A stretch of 64,000 nucleotides of DNA from Ornithinibacter aureus. Lineage in GTDB: Bacteria > Actinomycetota > Actinomycetes > Actinomycetales > Dermatophilaceae. The stretch is taken from positions 1,240,001 to 1,304,000 of the forward strand of contig NZ_VMSB01000001.1 in the NCBI RefSeq assembly GCF_009858245.1, written 5' to 3'. Of the stretch, positions 60,072 to 64,000 are shown piece by piece; positions within the stretch are counted from its first letter, which is position 1; every line of letters starts with the position of its first letter. Position numbers and translations under genes: made by a program. The notes under the pieces are model-generated. The model was given only the letters and a program-made list of their open reading frames with translations, did no database searches and was not told the DNA's origin.

Positions 60072-61115
60072 TCAGTCGCTCTCGCCCCAGACGGTGCGCA
60101 GCACGTGGGTCAGGCCGGGATCGAGGGCATCGCGCCAGGCCGTGTAGTTGTGCAGGTCGGCGACCTCGGTCAGCTCAACCGTGTGGCCGGCCCGGCGCAG
60201 GGCCGCAGCCATGTCGCGGTTGTTGGCCATGTTCTCCTCGATGGCCCCGCACGACATGCCGATGACCAAGGGGTGCTGGGTCTCGCGCATGTCGAGCACG
60301 CTCTGCACGAGACGTGAGATCCGGCCGAAGAAGGGGTAGCCGCTCTCGTCGAGGTCATGGCGCACCTGGAAGAACGACCCGGACTGCGAGTACACCCCGC
60401 CGACCCGCGGCGCCGCCAGGAGCCCGAGCAGCACCGCGGTGAGCCCGCCGAGACTCGCGCCGGCGACCGCGACCGGCCCCCGCACAGCATACCGTTCGCC
60501 CAACCCGTCGAGACCGGTGGCCGCGATCGTGCGCAGGTACTGGGGTGATCCCGAGTACCAGGCGTCACGGATCACCGGGGCCGCGAGGGCGACGCGGTGG
60601 GGTGGCAGCACCCCCGTCGCGATGAGGGCTGCGCTGTAGGTGGTGATCGACGCGAGCTGGTCGTACTCGGGGCCGTCGTGGACGAGCAGCAGCGGTGCCG
60701 GCTCGGTGTCGGGCAGGTCCTGCGGGATCCAGACGGTGACGGGCACCTCGTGGGTGGTCTCACCGGTGAGGGTGTGCGGATCCAACCGTCCGGGGACGGC
60801 AGGCGCCGACAGCCACCACGGCGGCGCGTAGCCCGGCAGCTCGACCACCGAACGGTCCCCGAACGCGGTGCCCACGGTCAGCGGGTTGGCCGGGTCGAGC
60901 ACGACGTCGATGTCGTCACCACGGCCGACGGCGAAGCGGTACTCGAGACGTTGCAGGCTCGTCACGGGCAGGTCGAGGGCCCAGCCCGCGTCGTCCCGGG
61001 TGAACTCGCGCGGGCCGGGAACGGCTCGCTCGCATTGGAGGACGACGGCCGTGATGGCCGGGTCGATGTCGTCGAGCCGGAACCGGAGGTGGTCGTCGAT
61101 GAGGGTCGGTGCCAC
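60072..61115 (-). CDS. Enterochelin-esterase-like alpha/beta hydrolase
   Basis: 347 residues from GTG 61115, 5 nt after the CnoX-like stop. An N-terminal beta-sandwich (about 1-130, LQRLEYRFAVGRGDDIDVVL then DPANPLT) precedes the hydrolase domain. The latter has VTVWIPQDLP, PLLLVHDGPEYDQLA, the nucleophile VAVAGASLGGLTAVLLG and the His in VADLHNYTAWRDALDPGL, as in Fes. Fes cleaves iron-loaded enterobactin, but no siderophore genes are here, so another ester is likely. Confidence 0.8.
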   Translation of the reverse strand: MAPTLIDDHLRFRLDDIDPAITAVVLQCERAVPGPREFTRDDAGWALDLPVTSLQRLEYRFAVGRGDDIDVVLDPANPLTVGTAFGDRSVVELPGYAPPWWLSAPAVPGRLDPHTLTGETTHEVPVTVWIPQDLPDTEPAPLLLVHDGPEYDQLASITTYSAALIATGVLPPHRVALAAPVIRDAWYSGSPQYLRTIAATGLDGLGERYAVRGPVAVAGASLGGLTAVLLGLLAAPRVGGVYSQSGSFFQVRHDLDESGYPFFGRISRLVQSVLDMRETQHPLVIGMSCGAIEENMANNRDMAAALRRAGHTVELTEVADLHNYTAWRDALDPGLTHVLRTVWGESD

Positions 61116-61120
61116 CAGGA

Positions 61121-62107
61121 TCAGAAGAGGGCACTCATCAGGGCGGTGCGCCCCTTGCGAACCCGCTCGTCGTGGTTGCCGACGACCGCGAACAGCTCGA
61201 GCAGGTGCGTGCGGGCCTTGTCGCGGTCAGCACCGTCGCTGGTCCGCACGAGGTCGAGCAACCGGGCGAAGGCATCCTCGACGTGGCCCCCGAACACGTC
61301 GAGGTCGGCGACGACGCACGCGGCGTCGACGTCGGCCGGGTCGGCAGCTGCTGCGGCCCTGGCCGCCGTGAGGTCGACTCCGGCCGTGCGCTGCATCAGA
61401 CCCACCTGGGCCAGGCCGAGCTCGGCGTCGTGGTCCTTGGGGTTCTCGGCGAGCGCCTGCTCGTACGCGGCGGCTGCGCCGGCGAAGTCACCACGCTCGA
61501 TGGCCTGGAACGCAGCCTCGTGCAGCGGCGGCAGTGCGTCGTCCTCGGCACCCTCGACCGGCTCGAGCTCGACCCGACCGGCGATGCCGTTCTGCACGGC
61601 GGCCTGGAGCAGCTGGTCGATGACCGCACGCACCTCGGCCTCGGGCTGGATGCCGGGGAAGAGCGGCACCGGCTGCCCCTGGAGCAGACCGAAGGTGGCG
61701 GGCACGCTCGGCTGCCCGAACGCCTGGACGAGCAGCGGCTGGAAGACCTGGAGCAGCTCGGGAGACGCCGACAGGTCGGCGCTGAGCACGAGGACGCGCC
61801 CCTCGAGGGATGCCGCGACCGAGACGACCGTGTCGAGCAGTTCACGGGTCGCGGAGTAGGCCGAGCCCCACAGCACCAGGACGCCGGGCACCTGCAGCGT
61901 GCGGTTCAGCGCCTCCTGAAGGTTGTTCGCCGTGACCTCGACGACCAGCCCCCCGGGAACCGCGGGGCGCGCTGCCGGCGGCTGGCCGGGAACCGGGCCG
62001 GCCGGCATCCCGCTGCCTGCCGTGGCTGCGGAGGGCGCCGTCAGGCCGGCAACGGAGGACAGGTCGACGGCGCCGCGGGTGCCCGCGGGCGGGGTGGTCT
62101 CACTCAT
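61121..62107 (-). CDS. Thioredoxin-fold TPR protein (CnoX/YbbN-like)
   Basis: 328 residues. A Pro/Ala-rich start (1-55) precedes a thioredoxin-like domain in which the CxxC position reads VLWGSAYSATREL, so it has no redox pair. The C-terminal half contains TPR-like helices (FQAIERGDFAGAAAAYEQAL, AENPKDHDAELGLAQVG). YbbN/CnoX proteins act as holdases delivering clients to chaperones; such genes often lie near glgB in actinobacteria. GAGAAT lies 6 nt before the ATG. Confidence 0.85.
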   Translation of the reverse strand: MSETTPPAGTRGAVDLSSVAGLTAPSAATAGSGMPAGPVPGQPPAARPAVPGGLVVEVTANNLQEALNRTLQVPGVLVLWGSAYSATRELLDTVVSVAASLEGRVLVLSADLSASPELLQVFQPLLVQAFGQPSVPATFGLLQGQPVPLFPGIQPEAEVRAVIDQLLQAAVQNGIAGRVELEPVEGAEDDALPPLHEAAFQAIERGDFAGAAAAYEQALAENPKDHDAELGLAQVGLMQRTAGVDLTAARAAAAADPADVDAACVVADLDVFGGHVEDAFARLLDLVRTSDGADRDKARTHLLELFAVVGNHDERVRKGRTALMSALF

Positions 62108-62141
62108 GTGCAGATTCTCTCAAACGCGCGGGGGTGCGCGG

Positions 62142-63143
62142 TCACAGGCCCTTGCCGGACACGAGCAGCTCGGCCCCGCCGATAACCGACGCCTGCCCCG
62201 TCGGGGGGATGACCATGACGAAGGTCTCGAGGTTGTTCAGGGTGAGCGACTTCGTCACCTTCTTCTTGCCGGTCAGCTTGGCGTACTCGGCAGGCAGCAC
62301 GAGTTCCTTGGCGGCCTTGGTCACGGCGAGGGTGTCCGTGCGCTTCATGAGACCGAAGGTGACGACTCCACCGTCGGCGAGGCGGAAGGACACGGCGTTC
62401 TTCAGCTCGGGGGTGTGCACCTGGGTCAGGGTGCCGAGCTTGCCGAGTGCCTTGGCCTGGGCCGCGGCGGTGGTCTTCAGCGAGTTCGCGAAGGGGTTGT
62501 CGACCGAGACGGCCTTCGTCGCCTTGGGCTTGGGGAAGGCCAGGGCAGCCGCGTAGGCCGTGACGAGCGCCTCCGGCGTGGCCGGGAGCCCCTCGCCGTC
62601 GGTGACCTTCACCATCGGGGAGCCGGCGTTCTCGGGAGCCACCGCGGGAAGTGAGGCACCGGCGAACATCGGCACGCTCGAGGCGATCTTGAACGGCTGG
62701 TCGGGCTTCTCGGAGACCAGGACGTGCAGCATCTGGGTGTTCGTCGCCTCGTCGAGGGTCGACGCGACGATGGCCCGGGGCCAGGCACGACCCTGCGACT
62801 GTGCGACGATCGTCGGCTTCGGGGCGACCGCGAGGTCAGGGGTGGCCGCGGGAGCCCCGGCACGGGCCGCCTTCGCGTTGGCCACGGTCAGGGCGTCACC
62901 GGCGAGGAAGGCCGCGCGGGCTGCGGCCGCCTTCTTGGCGTCACCCTCCACGGGGGCCTCTGCCTGCGCGAGGACCCGGGCGGCGATGTCGGCGGCACCT
63001 TCGTCGCCGAGCGGTGCGGAGACGGACTTCTCAGCGGGCGCCGGGCGCAGACCCACGAGGGCGTCCTGGGTGCCGCAGCCGGTGAGGAGCAGGGCGCTGA
63101 CCATGGTGGCGGCGGCGATGGCGGATGTCGTGCGGCGGGTCAT
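62142..63143 (-). CDS. Predicted lipoprotein of unknown function
   Basis: 333 residues from ATG 63143 with GAGGAGG upstream, overlapping the upstream membrane-protein stop (ATGA). A signal peptide ends in the lipobox LLLTGCG (Cys about residue 23), so it is anchored to the outer face of the membrane. The rest is Ala/Lys/Thr-rich with a folded part from about 105 (AWPRAIVASTLDEATNTQML, ETFVMVIPPTGQASVIGG). I do not recognise a family. Confidence 0.85.
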   Translation of the reverse strand: MTRRTTSAIAAATMVSALLLTGCGTQDALVGLRPAPAEKSVSAPLGDEGAADIAARVLAQAEAPVEGDAKKAAAARAAFLAGDALTVANAKAARAGAPAATPDLAVAPKPTIVAQSQGRAWPRAIVASTLDEATNTQMLHVLVSEKPDQPFKIASSVPMFAGASLPAVAPENAGSPMVKVTDGEGLPATPEALVTAYAAALAFPKPKATKAVSVDNPFANSLKTTAAAQAKALGKLGTLTQVHTPELKNAVSFRLADGGVVTFGLMKRTDTLAVTKAAKELVLPAEYAKLTGKKKVTKSLTLNNLETFVMVIPPTGQASVIGGAELLVSGKGL

Positions 63144-63769
63144 CGGGTGACCTCCTCGGTGGTCGCTTGTTCGGCAACTCGGCGGGTGGGCCAGGCCAAC
63201 GCCACTCCGGCCACGACGAGGAACAGGCCGGCCAGGACGGCGACGACGGCCTCGACGAACCACGTCTTGTTCGTGACCGTGAAGGTCACGGTCTCGAGCG
63301 GCCCGCCCTCGGTGGCGATGACGAGCGCCTCGGGCGCCTGCTCCTGCTTGACCGTCAGGGTGACCGGCCCCTGCGCGGAGTCCTGCTGGCGCCACAGGTC
63401 GGCAAGGCCCAGGGTGGGAGCCTCGCCGGACCCCACGGGGCGGGTCTGCAGCACCCAGTCCCGAACCCCGACGCCCGTGGCCGACACGACGCGTGCGTCG
63501 CCGAGCACGTCAGCGGCGTCCGAGGGGTTGGCCAGGGCCATCCAGACGGTGGCGCCCTCGGCGGGGGTGGCGGTCACGACGACGTCGGAGTCGACGCGGT
63601 TGAGCACCGAGGGCCGGAGGATCACCGGGTCGGTCGTCGCCGGTCGGGCGGTGAACTGCGCGGTGCCCGAGGACCCCAGCTGGGTCGCGAACCACGCGCC
63701 GATGACGGTGAGCACCAGGCCGAGAACGGCCAGCAGTGCACCGACGACGCTCTTCACGATCGTGGTCAT
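63140..63769 (-). CDS. Two-helix membrane protein with extracytoplasmic domain
   Basis: 209 residues from ATG 63769 with GAAGGATCC upstream. One helix near the N-terminus (VVGALLAVLGLVLTVIGAWF) and one near the C-terminus (VEAVVAVLAGLFLVVAGVAL) flank a Thr/Val-rich domain of about 140 residues that would face outside. It is coupled by ATGA to the lipoprotein gene, so the two products may form a cell-surface complex. No known family recognised. Confidence 0.82.
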   Translation of the reverse strand: MTTIVKSVVGALLAVLGLVLTVIGAWFATQLGSSGTAQFTARPATTDPVILRPSVLNRVDSDVVVTATPAEGATVWMALANPSDAADVLGDARVVSATGVGVRDWVLQTRPVGSGEAPTLGLADLWRQQDSAQGPVTLTVKQEQAPEALVIATEGGPLETVTFTVTNKTWFVEAVVAVLAGLFLVVAGVALAWPTRRVAEQATTEEVTR

Positions 63770-63877
63770 GGGGATGGGATCCTTCGGGTTGACAAGGGGG
63801 TCACCGGCGCGGAAATCGCGTGACGGCGTCCCTCCACCATGACAAACGCCCCACCCTCCCGACAAATCCCACGGGGG

Positions 63878-64000
63878 TCAGCCGTCGAAGTCGCCTGCCC
63901 CCACGCGGACCTCACGCAGCAACCCGAACATCACTTCGTGCTGCTCGGCGTCGAGCATCGCGAGCCCGAAGTCGGCCGCCTCCAGATCACGGGTCACGGC
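63878..64000 (-). CDS. MarR-family regulator, C-terminal fragment (5' end beyond window)
   Basis: Hand translation gives 40 residues to the stop at 63878: VTRDLEAADFGLAMLDAEQH then EVMFGLLREVRVGAGDFDG. This matches the last dimerisation helix of actinobacterial MarR regulators, which ends in LLxxVRxxxxDF. The start and DNA-binding domain lie outside the window. It is upstream of, and in the same direction as, the membrane-protein/lipoprotein pair. Confidence 0.6.
   Translation of the reverse strand, partial: AVTRDLEAADFGLAMLDAEQHEVMFGLLREVRVGAGDFDG

Noticed and set aside
57920-61115. Graspetide (omega-ester peptide) biosynthesis locus because of the ATP-grasp gene
   Set aside because: No short precursor ORF with repeated Thr/Ser-Asp/Glu core is found in the 86-bp and 53-bp gaps or nearby.
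60072-61115. Siderophore uptake locus because of the Fes-like esterase
   Set aside because: No siderophore synthetase, ABC iron transporter or Fur-type gene is present nearby.

Overview
The window is about 70% GC by eye, with many GTG starts, pervasive ATGA/GTGA stop-start overlaps and C/G-ending codons. This is typical of an actinomycete. The GlgE maltose-1-phosphate glycogen pathway, a DUF664 (mycothiol-type DinB fold) protein, and the block gatCAB - ligA - MetE-like - mnmA - cysteine desulfurase - etfAB (the same neighbourhood as Rv3009c-Rv3029c in Mycobacterium tuberculosis) support Actinomycetota. A Micrococcales member, possibly Intrasporangiaceae, is my inference. I saw no rRNA, tRNA, CRISPR array, transposase or prophage gene.

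Layout. 1-7.3 kb (minus strand): ABC exporter (ATPase frameshifted), ilvD, anti-sigma/ECF sigma pair, a TspO-like remnant and an MMPL transporter. 7.3-12.6 kb: MarR regulator and SDR, a SixA-type phosphatase, a DUF937 protein and ahpCF. 12.9-28.8 kb: gatCAB, a TRIC/UPF0126 membrane protein, an integrin-like VWA protein, ligA with a DUF664 gene, gdhA, an esterase, an acyl-CoA ligase, a DMT exporter, a MetE-like protein and a DUF1272-flavin protein. 28.9-39.6 kb: MocR regulator, DUF5995, pirin, mnmA/cysteine desulfurase, etfAB, DUF2254, enoyl-CoA hydratase, YbjN-like. 39.6-54 kb: glycogen/trehalose cluster (glgX, glgE, glgP, treS, mak, glgB) with a frameshifted phytanoyl-CoA dioxygenase inside it. 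54-56.2 kb: sulfide:quinone oxidoreductase - DsrC-like - DsrE-like operon. 56.3-64 kb: pgm, an ATP-grasp protein with two esterases, a CnoX-like protein, a lipoprotein/membrane-protein pair and the 3' end of a MarR gene.

How genes work together. TreS makes maltose, Mak phosphorylates it, GlgE extends alpha-1,4-glucan with maltose-1-P, GlgB branches it, and GlgP, GlgX and Pgm mobilise it. EtfAB, enoyl-CoA hydratase and acyl-CoA ligase fit beta-oxidation. AhpC/AhpF form a peroxide-reducing pair. Sqr would oxidise sulfide and the DsrC/DsrE-like proteins would carry the resulting persulfide sulfur.

Beyond genes, three families of recurring intergenic hairpin elements are visible. One is a composite 65-nt element with a covarying outer stem. 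The octamer GGATGCCG is strongly over-represented on both strands and appears to override codon preference. A TANNNT box lies 6-8 nt before many start codons, suggesting widespread leaderless transcription. An ATACCC-N4-GGGTAT operator, like those of CsoR/CstR repressors, overlaps the sqr promoter.
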